Assembly: GCA_030432295.1 (NCBI GenBank)
Contig: JAUIHI010000035.1
Span: forward strand, 1 to 64,000
Length of the DNA stretch: 64,000 bases
From: Anaerolineae bacterium
Lineage (GTDB): Bacteria; Chloroflexota; Anaerolineae; Caldilineales; Caldilineaceae
Reading direction: 5' to 3'
Each line of letters opens with the position of its first letter. Position 1 is the stretch's first letter. A program made the translations under genes and the position numbers. A model generated the notes under the pieces. It saw nothing but the letters and a program-made list of their open reading frames with translations, was not told the origin of the DNA and ran no database searches. This document shows, one piece after another, positions 25,702 to 35,965 of this stretch.

Positions 25702-26985
25702 TTATTCGTCGAAGGCGTTTTCGTAGCCCCAGACCAACTCCACCCCAGCGATCTGGACAGTATGCCCATCGGTCACACCGGCTTCGCGCAGAGCCTCGGT
25801 GATCCCCATCGCTTTCATAATCCGCTGGAAGCGCATGGCCGCTTCGTAATAGTCCCAGTTGGTCATCTGGGCGTAGCGCTCAATCGCAACGCCTCGCACC
25901 TCCCACAGGTCCACATCCAATTGGTGGACGGAGAATGCCTTTTCATCCAGCCCTGGTGTAATCTCCACCATCTCGTCGGGCGTGACCACATCGAGCGCGG
26001 GCAGTGCGTCCAGCATCTCTTGCAGCCGATAGAGCAGCATCTCCACATTTTCTCTGGTGACCGCGCTGATAGCCATCGCCGTGCGTCCGGCGTCGGCCAT
26101 CGCCTTTTCCACCGTCGGCCATATTTCCTGGGCTTCGGGCAAGTCCATTTTGTTCAGCACCACCAGTTGGGGTTTGTGGATCAATCCTGGGCTGAAGAGT
26201 TCCATCTCCTGGTTGATGGCGGCGTAGTCGCCCAATGGGTCTGGGCTGGCTCCGTTGAGCAGGTGGATCAGAATGCGGCTGCGTTCCACGTGGCGTAGAA
26301 AGTCCAGCCCCAGCCCGACGCCCTCGTGCGCGCCTTCCAGCAGGCCGGGGATGTCGGTGACGACAATCTGCCGGTGGTTGACCTCGGCGACGCCCAGGCT
26401 CGGCTCGACGGTGGTAAAAGGGTAGGCGGCAATTTTGGGCCGGGCCGCGCTGATCACACTGAGGAGGGTGGATTTGCCCGCATTGGGCACGCCCACAATC
26501 CCCACATCAGCCACGATTTTCATCTCCAGTTCCAGCCAGAAGGCTTCGCCAACTTCGCCGTTTTCGGCCACCCGGGGCGCGTTGTTGCGGCTGGATTTGA
26601 AGGCCGCGTTGCCGCGCCCGCCCCGTCCACCCTTGGCAATCTGCACTTCCTGTCCGTCGCGCAGCAGATCGGCCAGAAACTCGCCGCTCTCCCCATCCCG
26701 CACAATCGTCCCCACCGGGACCGGGATGCGCAGGTCCTCGCCGAACGCGCCGGTCTTGTCGGCTCCGCCGCCATGCCCGCCCCGCTCGGCCTGAAAGTGG
26801 ACCTGCCTGTGGAAGGTGACGAGGGTGTTCAGGTCTTTGTCCGCCACCAGATAGACGTGGCCGCCCCGCCCCCCATTGCCGCCGGCTGGCCCCCCCCGGG
26901 GCACAAACTTTTCCCGGCGAAAGGCGACAATGCCATTGCCCCCGTTGCCTGCGTTGACGTGAATTCTTGCTTTATCAAAAAACAT
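25702..26985 (-). CDS. obg: Obg/CgtA GTPase
   Basis: 427 aa. Residues 1-158 form the Gly-rich Obg fold ([32 protein letters not shown]). G domain: G1 [10 protein letters not shown]3 [13 protein letters not shown]4 NKMD. The C-terminal ~80 residues are the OCT domain found in Gram-positive-type Obg. It is an essential GTPase for late 50S ribosome assembly and stress signalling. A good promoter lies 46 nt upstream. Confidence 0.97.
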   Translation of the reverse strand: MFFDKARIHVNAGNGGNGIVAFRREKFVPRGGPAGGNGGRGGHVYLVADKDLNTLVTFHRQVHFQAERGGHGGGADKTGAFGEDLRIPVPVGTIVRDGESGEFLADLLRDGQEVQIAKGGRGGRGNAAFKSSRNNAPRVAENGEVGEAFWLELEMKIVADVGIVGVPNAGKSTLLSVISAARPKIAAYPFTTVEPSLGVAEVNHRQIVVTDIPGLLEGAHEGVGLGLDFLRHVERSRILIHLLNGASPDPLGDYAAINQEMELFSPGLIHKPQLVVLNKMDLPEAQEIWPTVEKAMADAGRTAMAISAVTRENVEMLLYRLQEMLDALPALDVVTPDEMVEITPGLDEKAFSVHQLDVDLWEVRGVAIERYAQMTNWDYYEAAMRFQRIMKAMGITEALREAGVTDGHTVQIAGVELVWGYENAFDE

Positions 26986-27030
26986 AGACGACCTTGCTCA
27001 ATCCCATAGACTTGAAACACATATCCCTTT

Positions 27031-27059
27031 ATTGTAGCGGATGGCAGGGGGAACACCAA
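27031..27059 (-). promoter_or_regulatory. Predicted obg promoter
   Basis: Minus strand: -35 TTGGTG (27054-27059), 17-nt spacer, -10 TACAAT (27031-27036). Confidence 0.55.
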
Positions 27060-27100
27060 CTTATGCAGAGCTGATTCTCAATCCGACTTGAAGAGGCGGT

Positions 27101-27130
27101 TTGGTGTGCGTGTAGGCAAGCAAGTATAAT
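27101..27130 (+). promoter_or_regulatory. Predicted promoter of the TVP38-family gene
   Basis: -35 TTGGTG (27101-27106), 18-nt spacer, -10 TATAAT (27125-27130). It uses the same -35 hexamer as the divergent obg promoter. Confidence 0.55.
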
Positions 27131-27137
27131 AGGGTGC

Positions 27138-27161
27138 GGGCCTTCGGATACGCGAAGGCCC
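27138..27161 (+). promoter_or_regulatory. 5'-end hairpin of the TVP38-family transcript
   Basis: Perfect 9-bp stem GGGCCTTCG/CGAAGGCCC with a 6-nt loop, starting about where transcription from the upstream TATAAT should begin. It could stabilise the mRNA or hide upstream sequence; no U-tract follows, so it is not a terminator. Confidence 0.4.
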
Positions 27162-27198
27162 TTCGCTATGGCCCACTGGGCAGGCAGGGCGCAAGTAC

Positions 27199-27957
27199 GT
27201 GACGGTTCGGGACAACTTTTTCACAAAATACCTTTGGGTTTGGGCGGCAGTCGCCTGCCTGGCAATCGCCGCCAGTCTCTTCTGGTTTTGGGATGTACTC
27301 CCTTTTGGCGGCTGGCTGGATACGCTCCTGCAGGCGCTGGGCCAGGCCGAGACGCTTACCCGCATTGTCAATTGGCTGGGATGGGCTGGCCCTCTGGGGC
27401 TGATTCTCATCAACGCCGCCCAGATTGTGATTGCGCCTCTCCCCAACTATGCGATTTTTGTCGTGGCCGGTCTGCTCTATGGCCCCTTTTGGGGGGGCGT
27501 CTACGGGATATCCGGGATGCTTCTGGGCGGTGTCTGTGCGATGCTTCTCACCCGGCGTTTTGGTCGTCCCCTGGCCGAGCGGATGGTGGGCGCCGAGCGG
27601 CTGGATCGCTGGAATCGTATGCAGGCTACCCAAAGCGTTGTGTCATGGAGTATCCTCTTTCTGGCCCCTGTGGGCGACATTCCCTACTTTTTGGCCGGTC
27701 TTGCCCAGGTGAGTGTGGGCAAAGTCGTGGCGATTTCGGCCATCACCCGCGGCCCCACCATTTTTCTGATTGCTGTGGCTTCCAGCGGGGCCACGGGGAT
27801 GACCTGGACCCAACTGGTATTGGTCATTGTGGGGCTTGTGATCATTTTTGGCCTGCTGGCCTTTTATCAGGATCGGGTGCTGGCCTGGTTTGATCGTCAC
27901 GTGCAGCCCCGTTTCTTTCCGCCCGTCCGCCAAACCCTGCCCGACGAAGTAGAATAG
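27199..27957 (+). CDS. TVP38/TMEM64 (VTT domain) membrane protein
   Basis: 252 aa, GTG start. About six hydrophobic helices with the VTT/DedA-like core: a re-entrant-type segment VVAGLLYGPFWGGVYGISGMLLGGV, RFGRPLAERMV, and the second half-repeat FLAPVGDIPYFLAGLAQVSVGKVVAISAITRGP. Members are thought to move lipids or act in membrane-potential homeostasis. It appears to be a single-gene transcript behind its own promoter and 5' hairpin. Confidence 0.85.
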   Translation: MTVRDNFFTKYLWVWAAVACLAIAASLFWFWDVLPFGGWLDTLLQALGQAETLTRIVNWLGWAGPLGLILINAAQIVIAPLPNYAIFVVAGLLYGPFWGGVYGISGMLLGGVCAMLLTRRFGRPLAERMVGAERLDRWNRMQATQSVVSWSILFLAPVGDIPYFLAGLAQVSVGKVVAISAITRGPTIFLIAVASSGATGMTWTQLVLVIVGLVIIFGLLAFYQDRVLAWFDRHVQPRFFPPVRQTLPDEVE

Positions 27958-28082
27958 AAGCAGAATAGCAGGACGCAGATTGCGCAGAAACAACAGATTG
28001 GGCAGATTCTATCCCTTCGACTAGCTCAGGACACCGCAGCGTCAATCGCTCCTTTCAGCGGCATCAGTGTGCTATTTACATG

Positions 28083-28180
28083 GCTCCACTGCAAAAAGGC
28101 TAAAAACCGAGTTTTTGAGACCGAATCACTCCTGGAAATCCGGGCGATCTGCACAAAAAACTCGGTTTTGCAGTAGAGTC
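28083..28180. repeat. Dispersed palindromic element, copy 2 (best preserved)
   Basis: Arms GGCTCCACTGCAAAA...AAACCGAGTTTTT and AAAAAACTCGGTTTTGCAGTAGAGTC surround CGAATCACTCCTGGAAATCCGGGCGATCTGCAC. It lies between the TVP38-family gene and yqeY. The preceding 28010-28033 carries the widely dispersed CCCTTCGACTAGCTCAGGA-type sequence. Confidence 0.7.
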
Positions 28181-28209
28181 ATTTACATCAGACAAAAAAG
28201 GTAAGAACA

Positions 28210-28674
28210 ATGAGCGAACAAGCACAAACTTTGTTGGATCGAGTAAACAACGACCTGAAAGAGGCCATGCGCCAGCAGGACGAGACAGCTAAATTGACCC
28301 TGCGCTCGGTCAAAAGCGCGATTTTGGAAGCCCAGAAATCAGGCAACTTCGAGGCCGGGCTGAACGACGACGATCTGATACAGATCATCGGCAAGACGGC
28401 CAAGCAGCGCCGGGATACCATCGCCGAATATGAGCGGGTGGGCCGGGATGATCTGGCCGCCAAAGAGTCTGCCGAACTGTCGGTGATCGAGCGCTATCTG
28501 CCCCGCCAACTATCCGCCGACGAACTCGAATCTATCGTCCGGGCTGTGATCGCCGAGACTGGCGCACAGAGTATGCGGGATATGAGCAAAATTATGCCTG
28601 TGGCTATGGAACGCATCGCTGGCCAGGCCGACGGGCGTGCCGTCAACCAGATTGTGCGCCGTCTGCTCGGCTAG
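28210..28674 (+). CDS. yqeY: YqeY/GatB-tail family protein
   Basis: 154 aa, typical length. Helical N-terminal half (LLDRVNNDLKEAMRQQDETAKLTLRSVKSAILEAQ) and the tRNA-amidotransferase-like tail domain (ELSVIERYLPRQLSADELESIVRAVIAETGA, then MPVAMERIAGQADGRAVNQIV). It resembles the tail of GatB and may bind tRNA or assist amidotransferase. It precedes pgpH-ybeY-dgkA, as in Firmicutes-type gene order. Confidence 0.9.
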   Translation: MSEQAQTLLDRVNNDLKEAMRQQDETAKLTLRSVKSAILEAQKSGNFEAGLNDDDLIQIIGKTAKQRRDTIAEYERVGRDDLAAKESAELSVIERYLPRQLSADELESIVRAVIAETGAQSMRDMSKIMPVAMERIAGQADGRAVNQIVRRLLG

Positions 28675-28717
28675 GGGATAGCAGAGAAAATCCGCAGATT
28701 GAACCTGTAGAGCATCC

Positions 28718-30898
28718 ATGCAAAACCTGATCGCACTCCGCCGCCGCAAACATATCGTCACATTGGCTACCAACAGCCTGTTGGTGCTCTTCTCTGGCGT
28801 TGTGCTGGTGGTGGCACTTCTGGTTCAATTCCCTCTGGGGGGACAGGTCCAGCTCACTGCGGGCGAGGTGGCCCAGCAGGATGTGCTCGCGCCCAGGCGG
28901 ATTGCGTATGAGAGCGCGGTGCGCACGGAGCAGGCCAGAGAGCGGGCCGCCCAGGCCGTCCCCGACTTCTACGATCCACCCCAGAGCCGCATCCGCCGCA
29001 CACAGGTGAACGCGGCCAGAGATGCCCTCGCCTTCATCGATACGGTCCGGCTGGACAGTCTGGCCTCCCCGGAGACGAAAACCGCCTATCTGCAAGCCAT
29101 CACCGACATCGGCATCAACCAGGCGATGGCGGAGCGGATATTGGGCCTGAATGCCGAAGATTGGACAGAGGTGCAGAGCGAAGTGCCTCTTGTCCTCGAC
29201 CAGATTATGCAGGAGGAGGTTCGGGAGACATCCCTGGCCACTGCCCGGCGCAAAGTCGCAGTTCTTATTAGCCCGGACCTGGACGACGACGCAAGTCTGG
29301 TCACTATCGATCTGGCGCGGGCACTGATCCGGCCCAACAGCTTTTTGAACCCGGAACGCACAGACGAGTTGCGTCAACAGGCCCGGGAAGCCGTCCAACC
29401 GGAGATCAGCGTTCTGGAACAGGGCGAAATTATCCTGCGCGCCGGGAATATTGTGACCGCCGAGGACGTGGAAGCACTGGAGCAGATGGGGCTAACTCAG
29501 GGCGAGCGCAATCTGTGGACGGTGTTGCAGGCGATGCTGGTGGCGGTGGTCCTCCTGACGCTGGTGGGCGGGGCCATCTATCGGCTGCGCATACACACCA
29601 TTTTTTCCCGCCAGGAGACCGCTCTGCTGGTGGTCTTGGCCCTCTTTGGGGTGGTCGGGGCCAAACTGATGATTATCCCCGACAATTGGATTCCCTATCT
29701 CTTTCCCCTGGCCGCGCTGGGAATGTTGGCCGCGCTGCTGGTGGATACCCAAGTGGCGATGATTGTGGTTCTATCGTTCACTCTTTTTATCGCCTATCTG
29801 AGCCAGGGCGACGTATTTCTGATCTTCTATGCCTGTGCCGGGGGGATGCTGGGCGCGCTGGTGTTGGGCAAAGCCGAGCGGCTGACCGCGTTTTTGTGGG
29901 CGGGGCTGGCTGTAATTCTGGGCAATCTCGCCACCACCGCGGCCTTTTGGTCCCAGCCGCTGGAATCGACCACCACCTCTCTCGTCCTCCAATCCATCAC
30001 CCTCGCCACTCTCAACGGCGCACTCGCTACCAGCCTGGGGCTGATTGGCTACTTTGTGTTGGGCAATCTTTTTGGCATCACCACCAACCTGCAATTGATG
30101 GAACTGAGCCGCCCCACCCATCCCCTCCTGCGCCAGTTGCTGCTCAAAGCGCCAGGAACCTATCACCACACAATTCTGGTGAGCAATCTGGCCGAGCGGG
30201 CCGCGGAAGCGATTGGGGCCGACGCCTTTTTGACCCGGGTCGGCGCATACTATCACGACATTGGCAAGACTGTACGCCCCTACTTTTTTGTGGAAAATTT
30301 TGTGGATGGGGAGAGCGCACCCCACGCCGACCTGGACCCGCGCACCAGCGCCCAGATTATCATCAGCCACGTGAAGGACGGGGTGGACCTGGCCCGCAAA
30401 TACCGGCTGCCCGAACCCCTGCAAGACTTCATCCGCGAGCATCACGGCGCGCAGACGGTAGCCTATTTCTTGCGCCAGGCCCAGGCCGAAGAGGGCGTGG
30501 AAAATGTGGACGAGGCCGATTTCCGCTATCCCGGCCCGGACCCGCGCACGAAGGAAGCGGCGATTATGCTTCTGGCCGATGTGTGCGAGGCGGCTGTGCG
30601 TGCCAACCGTCCGGCTACCCGGGATGATCTGCAAAAACTGGTGGACCGGCTGATTGCCGATCGGGTCAAGGAGGGCGCGCTGGATTCCAGCCCCCTCACC
30701 TTCCACGAATTGCAGGTTGTCAAGAGCGTCTTCTTGCAGGTGCTACAGGGCATCCACCACCCGCGCATCCAATACCCCCAGCCTGTCCTTCCCAAAACCG
30801 AGACCAGCAACGCCGCGCAGCCAGCCCCAGTGGCTCAACCGGCCGCACCGGCCGTACCGGTGGCTGCTGAAGTGACCGAAAATACTGGCAAAATATAG
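28718..30898 (+). CDS. pgpH: PgpH-type HD phosphodiesterase (7TMR-HD)
   Basis: 726 aa. An N-terminal anchor (LLVLFSGVVLVVALLV) precedes a ~250-residue extracytoplasmic domain, six to seven membrane helices (~residues 265-450) and an HD domain with HHT near 482, HDIGK near 513 and the later REHHGAQTV. The family hydrolyses cyclic di-AMP (known for Listeria PgpH), linking it to osmotic and K+ control. A K+ channel gene follows three genes later, consistent with that theme. Low-complexity Ala/Pro tail. Confidence 0.9.
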   Translation: MQNLIALRRRKHIVTLATNSLLVLFSGVVLVVALLVQFPLGGQVQLTAGEVAQQDVLAPRRIAYESAVRTEQARERAAQAVPDFYDPPQSRIRRTQVNAARDALAFIDTVRLDSLASPETKTAYLQAITDIGINQAMAERILGLNAEDWTEVQSEVPLVLDQIMQEEVRETSLATARRKVAVLISPDLDDDASLVTIDLARALIRPNSFLNPERTDELRQQAREAVQPEISVLEQGEIILRAGNIVTAEDVEALEQMGLTQGERNLWTVLQAMLVAVVLLTLVGGAIYRLRIHTIFSRQETALLVVLALFGVVGAKLMIIPDNWIPYLFPLAALGMLAALLVDTQVAMIVVLSFTLFIAYLSQGDVFLIFYACAGGMLGALVLGKAERLTAFLWAGLAVILGNLATTAAFWSQPLESTTTSLVLQSITLATLNGALATSLGLIGYFVLGNLFGITTNLQLMELSRPTHPLLRQLLLKAPGTYHHTILVSNLAERAAEAIGADAFLTRVGAYYHDIGKTVRPYFFVENFVDGESAPHADLDPRTSAQIIISHVKDGVDLARKYRLPEPLQDFIREHHGAQTVAYFLRQAQAEEGVENVDEADFRYPGPDPRTKEAAIMLLADVCEAAVRANRPATRDDLQKLVDRLIADRVKEGALDSSPLTFHELQVVKSVFLQVLQGIHHPRIQYPQPVLPKTETSNAAQPAPVAQPAAPAVPVAAEVTENTGKI

Positions 30899-30910
30899 AA
30901 AGAGCCGTCC

Positions 30911-31417
30911 ATGCCCGAATGGGAAATCACCGTTGATATTGACGAACGATTCGCGCCAGAGGTGGCCGAAGAGACACTGACCGCCGCGCTCTCTGCTGTC
31001 TTGACCCACGCGGGCATTGGCAACGCCGGGGTGGCTGTCGTCGTCACCGACAACGACTACGTGCAGCAACTGAATCGGGATTATCGGGGCGTGGACGCGC
31101 CGACGGATGTGCTCAGCTTTGCCGCGCAGGAAGGGGACGAGTTGGATGCGGCCTTCGCGCCGGAAGCCGCAGAGGAGATGGACCGCTATCTGGGCGATCT
31201 GATTCTGGCCTATCCCTATGCCGCGGCTCAGGCCGCCCGCTACGGCTATTCTATGCAGATTGAAATGCAACTGCTGGTGGTGCATGGCTGTCTGCATCTG
31301 CTCGGCTACGATCACGACACGGACGAGGCCCAGGCCGAGATGTGGGCTGCCCAGCACGCCATTCTCACGGGCCTGGGCGTGATGGTTGACCTGACCCAGC
31401 GTATGGCCGAGGAATGA
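30911..31417 (+). CDS. ybeY: Endoribonuclease YbeY
   Basis: 168 aa. The zinc-binding HGCLHLLGYDH motif (residues ~125-135) is the family hallmark, with the VVVTDNDYVQQLNRDYRGVDAPTDVLSF region before it. It functions in 16S rRNA 3' processing and ribosome quality control. It starts 12 nt after pgpH; its stop overlaps dgkA (ATGA). Confidence 0.95.
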   Translation: MPEWEITVDIDERFAPEVAEETLTAALSAVLTHAGIGNAGVAVVVTDNDYVQQLNRDYRGVDAPTDVLSFAAQEGDELDAAFAPEAAEEMDRYLGDLILAYPYAAAQAARYGYSMQIEMQLLVVHGCLHLLGYDHDTDEAQAEMWAAQHAILTGLGVMVDLTQRMAEE

Positions 31418-31833
31418 ACCGGCCCGTGCCCACACAGTCCGACTCTCCCCCACGCCGTCAACCGAAAAGCACCTTTTGGCGCAGCCTGACCGTCGCCCTG
31501 GGGGGCGCGGCAACGGTTCTGCGCACAGAGCGCAATGCCCAAATCGAAAGTCTGATTGCTCTGATTGCTGTGGCCCTGGGCCTCTGGCTGGGCATCAGCC
31601 GGTCGGAATGGGCGGTCATCTTCACTCTCATTGCCCTCGTCCTGGGCCTGGAGATGGTCAACACCGCTATCGAAGCCGCGGTCGATCTGGCCCACCCGGC
31701 ATTGCATCCGTTGGCAAAAAAGGCCAAAGACAGCGCTGCCGGCGCGGTTGTCGTCGCCGCCATTGCCAGCGTGGCCGTGGGGCTGGTGATTTTTTTGCCC
31801 CGTCTGTGGCTGGTTGTGAGTAACCTTTTGTAG
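31414..31833 (+). CDS. dgkA: Diacylglycerol/undecaprenol kinase
   Basis: 139 aa. Three hydrophobic helices and the DgkA motif EMVNTAIEAAVDL near residue 80, preceded by RTERNAQIESLIAL. It phosphorylates diacylglycerol or, in Gram-positive-type members, undecaprenol for cell-wall carrier recycling. Translationally coupled to ybeY; the order pgpH-ybeY-dgkA is conserved in many Gram-positive genomes. Confidence 0.92.
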   Translation: MNRPVPTQSDSPPRRQPKSTFWRSLTVALGGAATVLRTERNAQIESLIALIAVALGLWLGISRSEWAVIFTLIALVLGLEMVNTAIEAAVDLAHPALHPLAKKAKDSAAGAVVVAAIASVAVGLVIFLPRLWLVVSNLL

Positions 31834-31882
31834 GGCGGATTGCCAATCCGCCTGTTCTGGACGGAATACCAATCCGTCCTAC
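31832..31882. repeat. Double CGGATT inverted repeat
   Basis: GGCGGATTgccAATCCGCC is followed by GGACGGAATaccAATCCGTCC, two short hairpins in tandem just after dgkA. They look like a dispersed intergenic palindrome or terminator-like element. Confidence 0.5.
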
Positions 31883-31918
31883 CGATTGGGGAAAGACGGA
31901 TTGAACACTCCACAGCAG

Positions 31919-32935
31919 ATGTCTGGGCTGCTCCAGCGATTGATTATTGTCAGTAGCATCTTTTTTGGGCTGCTCGTATTGGGCACGGTAGGCTATGTGT
32001 TGCTGGAAGACTGGCCGCTGCTCGATGCCTTTTATATGACGGTCATCACCATCAGCACTGTCGGTTTTGGCGAAATCCGCGCCATCAGCGACACTGGACG
32101 GCTCTTTACCGCTGTGTTGATTGTTTCGGGCGTGGGCGCGGCGGCCTACACCTTCAGCAGTGTGGCCGATTATATTGTGGCCGGTGAGCTACGGGGGGTT
32201 CTGCGGAGACAACGCATGGAAAATCGCATTCGCAAGCTGGAAAATCACTACATTGTCTGCGGCTATGGGCGTGTGGGCACACAGGTGGCCCAGGAATTGT
32301 CCCACAGCCACGTGGAGACGGTCCTCATCGACCGAGCCATCGAGCGCTTTGGGGAGTTGGAGGCCGTGGGCATTCTGACTGTCGTCGGGGATGCGTCGGA
32401 GGATGCAGTGCTGATACAGGCCGGGATTGAGCACGCGGCCGGGCTGTGTGCCTGCCTGCCCGACGACGCGGCCAATGTCTTTGTCACCCTGACAGCGCGC
32501 ACCCTAAACCCCAAATTGACGATCATCTCCCGTGCCAACACCCAGGAAAACGAACGAAAATTGCGCATCGCCGGCGCGGATCACGTGATCAATCCCTATC
32601 TGATCAGCGGGCATCGAATGGCCCGACAGTTGATGCATCCGAATGTGGTGGAGTTTATGGATGTGGTCATGCGTCGGGGCCAGGTGGAGATGTCGATTGA
32701 GGAGATTCGGGTGAGCGATGCCTCGGCGCTCAAAGACAAGACGATTGCCGAGTGCCACATCCGCCAGCGCACAGGGGCCAATATTCTGGCGGTGCGCCGT
32801 CCTGGTGGAAAGACCTTCACCAGTTTGGGCGGGGAATTTGTGCTGATGGCCGGGGATGTGATGATTGTGCTGGGCACGCCGCAGCAGTTGGAATCTTTGG
32901 CTGGCGTGGCCGACGACCAGCGACAGACCCGTTAA
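31919..32935 (+). CDS. Two-helix potassium channel with RCK (TrkA-N/TrkA-C) domain
   Basis: 338 aa from ATG 31919 (a TTG at 31901 is possible). Outer helix LIIVSSIFFGLLVLGTVGYVLL, pore with selectivity filter TVGFGE (~47-52), inner helix, then a cytosolic TrkA-N domain (YIVCGYGRVGTQVAQEL, VLIDRA) and TrkA-C domain (FVLMAGDVMIVLG). It is MthK-like and would open or close with a bound ligand such as Ca2+ or nucleotide. The neighbouring c-di-AMP phosphodiesterase suggests linked K+ control. Confidence 0.9.
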   Translation: MSGLLQRLIIVSSIFFGLLVLGTVGYVLLEDWPLLDAFYMTVITISTVGFGEIRAISDTGRLFTAVLIVSGVGAAAYTFSSVADYIVAGELRGVLRRQRMENRIRKLENHYIVCGYGRVGTQVAQELSHSHVETVLIDRAIERFGELEAVGILTVVGDASEDAVLIQAGIEHAAGLCACLPDDAANVFVTLTARTLNPKLTIISRANTQENERKLRIAGADHVINPYLISGHRMARQLMHPNVVEFMDVVMRRGQVEMSIEEIRVSDASALKDKTIAECHIRQRTGANILAVRRPGGKTFTSLGGEFVLMAGDVMIVLGTPQQLESLAGVADDQRQTR

Positions 32936-32962
32936 TCGCATAGTGACACGATATGTCGTGCC

Positions 32963-34177
32963 CTATGGCAGGGCCAACACCTGGCCGATCTGGAGCAACG
33001 CCTGTTCACCCAGCCCGTTTCTCTGCAACAGTGCTCGCCAGTCCACGCCGTAGCGGGCCGCAATCACCCAGACCGTCTCCCCCGACTGGACCGTATGGGT
33101 ACGGGCGATGCTGACCGGTTCTGTGGCCGGTTCCGCCGCCGCTTCCGCGGCTGCTTCCTTCGCAACTGTCCCGTCTGCGCCCGGAATCGTCAGAACATCC
33201 CCAATTTGCAGCAGGGAGAACTCGCCCAGACCGTTGGCTGCGGCCAGGGTCTGCCACGTCATCCCGAAGCGGAGGGCGATGCCCAGAAGTGTGTCGCCGG
33301 TTGCCACTGTATATTGCTGGGTTGCGCCCCCACCACTGCCCACTGCACTGTCCATTGCGCCATCGGCTGCTTTGGGCTGCCCGTTGCCGGGGATGCGCAA
33401 AACGACGCCAATCGACAGAACACCCGCGCCGGCCATACCGTTGAGTTGGGCAATCGACTGCCAGTCCACACCGTAGCGCTGGCCGATGGAAAAGAGCGTG
33501 TCGCCGGGCAAGACTGTATAGCGCAGACCCGAATCCGCGACCGGTGTGGTGGAGATCGGCTCGGAAATGGCGGCTACTACGGGAGCGCTCTCTGGCACGT
33601 AACCCTCGGCCCCGTTCACATTGCCTGTGGAAAAATCGACCACCAGAATCAGTCCCCAGCCGTTGGGGTGGGGCGCTGTGCCGATGCCCATTTCTGTGTA
33701 GGATGGGTTCAGTACATTGTCCCGGTGGGGCGGGTCGGTCATCCACCAGCCAATCGACGTGTCCACTGTGTCGTAGACGGCCCAGTTCTCCCCGTTCCAG
33801 CCGTTGGTCACATAGCCAGCCCGGGCAATCCGTGTGTGGACTGAACTGCCGTCGCTGCTGTAATGGCCCCAGACCCGGGTGCTGATCATATCCTGGATAT
33901 GCCGATTGGCGGCCAGTGTCAACAGGGGGTGGACACGCAGGGGCGACAGCCCCGCGTTGGCTCGCAGTTGGTTGATGATCTGGCTGGCCCGTTCGCCTTC
34001 TGAGGAAAGCTGGCTGAGATCGTCCTCCGCATAGACCGCAGCGGGCAGGCTGGCAAGCAATATCCCCACCAGCAGGCAGAGCGCGACAATCGAGCGCGTC
34101 TGTGGCCAGTGCGGGCGGATACTGTTGGATTGCCTGGGGGGAGGAGGGCCAGATGGGGTCGAGTGTGTAATCTTCAT
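32963..34177 (-). CDS. Secreted CAP-domain protein with three LysM repeats
   Basis: 404 aa from ATG 34177. Signal peptide (SIVALCLLVGILLASLPAAVYA), CAP/SCP domain (~residues 60-200: INQLRANAGLSPLRVHPLLTLAANRHIQDM, HYSSDGSSVHTRIARAGY, DNVLNPSYTEMGIG), then three LysM modules starting YTVLPGDTLFSIGQRYGV, YTVATGDTLLGIALRFGM and HTVQSGETVWVIAARYGV. LysM binds peptidoglycan or chitin-like glycan, so it is probably a wall-attached secreted protein. The predicted -10 box ends 7 nt before the ATG, suggesting a leaderless mRNA. Confidence 0.88.
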   Translation of the reverse strand: MKITHSTPSGPPPPRQSNSIRPHWPQTRSIVALCLLVGILLASLPAAVYAEDDLSQLSSEGERASQIINQLRANAGLSPLRVHPLLTLAANRHIQDMISTRVWGHYSSDGSSVHTRIARAGYVTNGWNGENWAVYDTVDTSIGWWMTDPPHRDNVLNPSYTEMGIGTAPHPNGWGLILVVDFSTGNVNGAEGYVPESAPVVAAISEPISTTPVADSGLRYTVLPGDTLFSIGQRYGVDWQSIAQLNGMAGAGVLSIGVVLRIPGNGQPKAADGAMDSAVGSGGGATQQYTVATGDTLLGIALRFGMTWQTLAAANGLGEFSLLQIGDVLTIPGADGTVAKEAAAEAAAEPATEPVSIARTHTVQSGETVWVIAARYGVDWRALLQRNGLGEQALLQIGQVLALP

Positions 34178-34184
34178 GACGCGT

Positions 34185-34213
34185 ATTGTAGCAGAATTGT
34201 GCCCAGTGCCCAA
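34185..34213 (-). promoter_or_regulatory. Predicted promoter giving a leaderless mRNA
   Basis: Minus strand: -35 TTGGGC (34208-34213), 17-nt spacer, -10 TACAAT (34185-34190), only 7 nt from the CAP-LysM ATG. Confidence 0.5.
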
Positions 34214-34690
34214 AGGCCGATCACGCAAAACCTCGGTTTCATCCACACCAAAAAGGGTACGTAGGCCAATCGGTGTGTGGGCGTTGTGGAATTGCGCTGG
34301 ATTCTGGCTGAGGTGGTCGATATTCCAAAGGCCGTTTTTGGAGAAAACCGACTTGCCAAGCCCGTCATCTCGTGCTATACTCTGCCCAGCCTTTTCCCCA
34401 GAGGCCGATCTGTTTTTAGCATAAAATCGAAAGGAATCCATCGCTTCTCTATTTGGGACCAGCCATCCTCCTAGCCACTTTGAGCATTGCCCCGCTTTCA
34501 CGCGAAACGGGCCCAATGCCCTCTGATTCCGCCCATTTGGGCACACATTACCCTCACGGGCCTTTTAGCTGGACGGTATAGGCAACGAGACCCACCCCTC
34601 CGCTTGGACGATTGCTCGCCACGGAGTTGGTGACCGCAAAATTCTGCCAGTTATCAGGCGCAAACCCTTTCAAAGGAGCAACCCAATCTT
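34214..34690. other. Gene-free interval between the CAP-LysM and MalK-type genes
   Basis: About 480 bp with no convincing coding frame; frames open on either strand lack start signals and family resemblance. A weak CAAAACCTCGGTTTC stretch near 34227-34241 faintly resembles the arms of the dispersed palindrome. AAAGGAG (34673-34679) is the ribosome-binding site of the ATPase gene that follows. Presumably divergent promoter space. Confidence 0.5.
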
Positions 34691-35794
<1,104 letters not shown>

Positions 35795-35817
35795 TCGTTT
35801 TTGGCGGGTTTGAAAGC

Positions 35818-35869
35818 AGCACAAAAAGAGACGGGGGACGCATATGCGTCCCCCGTCTCTTTTTGTGCT
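35818..35869. terminator. 52-bp perfect palindrome, terminator-like
   Basis: 26 bp on each side with no spacer, centred on GCATATGC between 35843 and 35844; the right half ends in CTCTTTTTGTGCT. It follows the MalK-type gene by 23 bp and precedes apgM. Confidence 0.8.
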
Positions 35870-35965
35870 GGCTCGGCTCGGACCTTTTCCCTTAATTTTG
35901 GTATACTGCTTACTGGGCCTGTGCCTCGTAACTTCGTTTTTACCAATACTATAGGGAGTACACGA

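Noticed and set aside
25072-26298. 408-codon open frame across nadD and obg on the plus strand
   Set aside because: It crosses two well-supported genes and their intergenic hairpin; no family resemblance.
34277-34474. Short open frames in the gap before the MalK-type gene
   Set aside because: No ribosome-binding site, no recognisable composition, and they overlap a non-coding upstream extension of the CAP-LysM frame.
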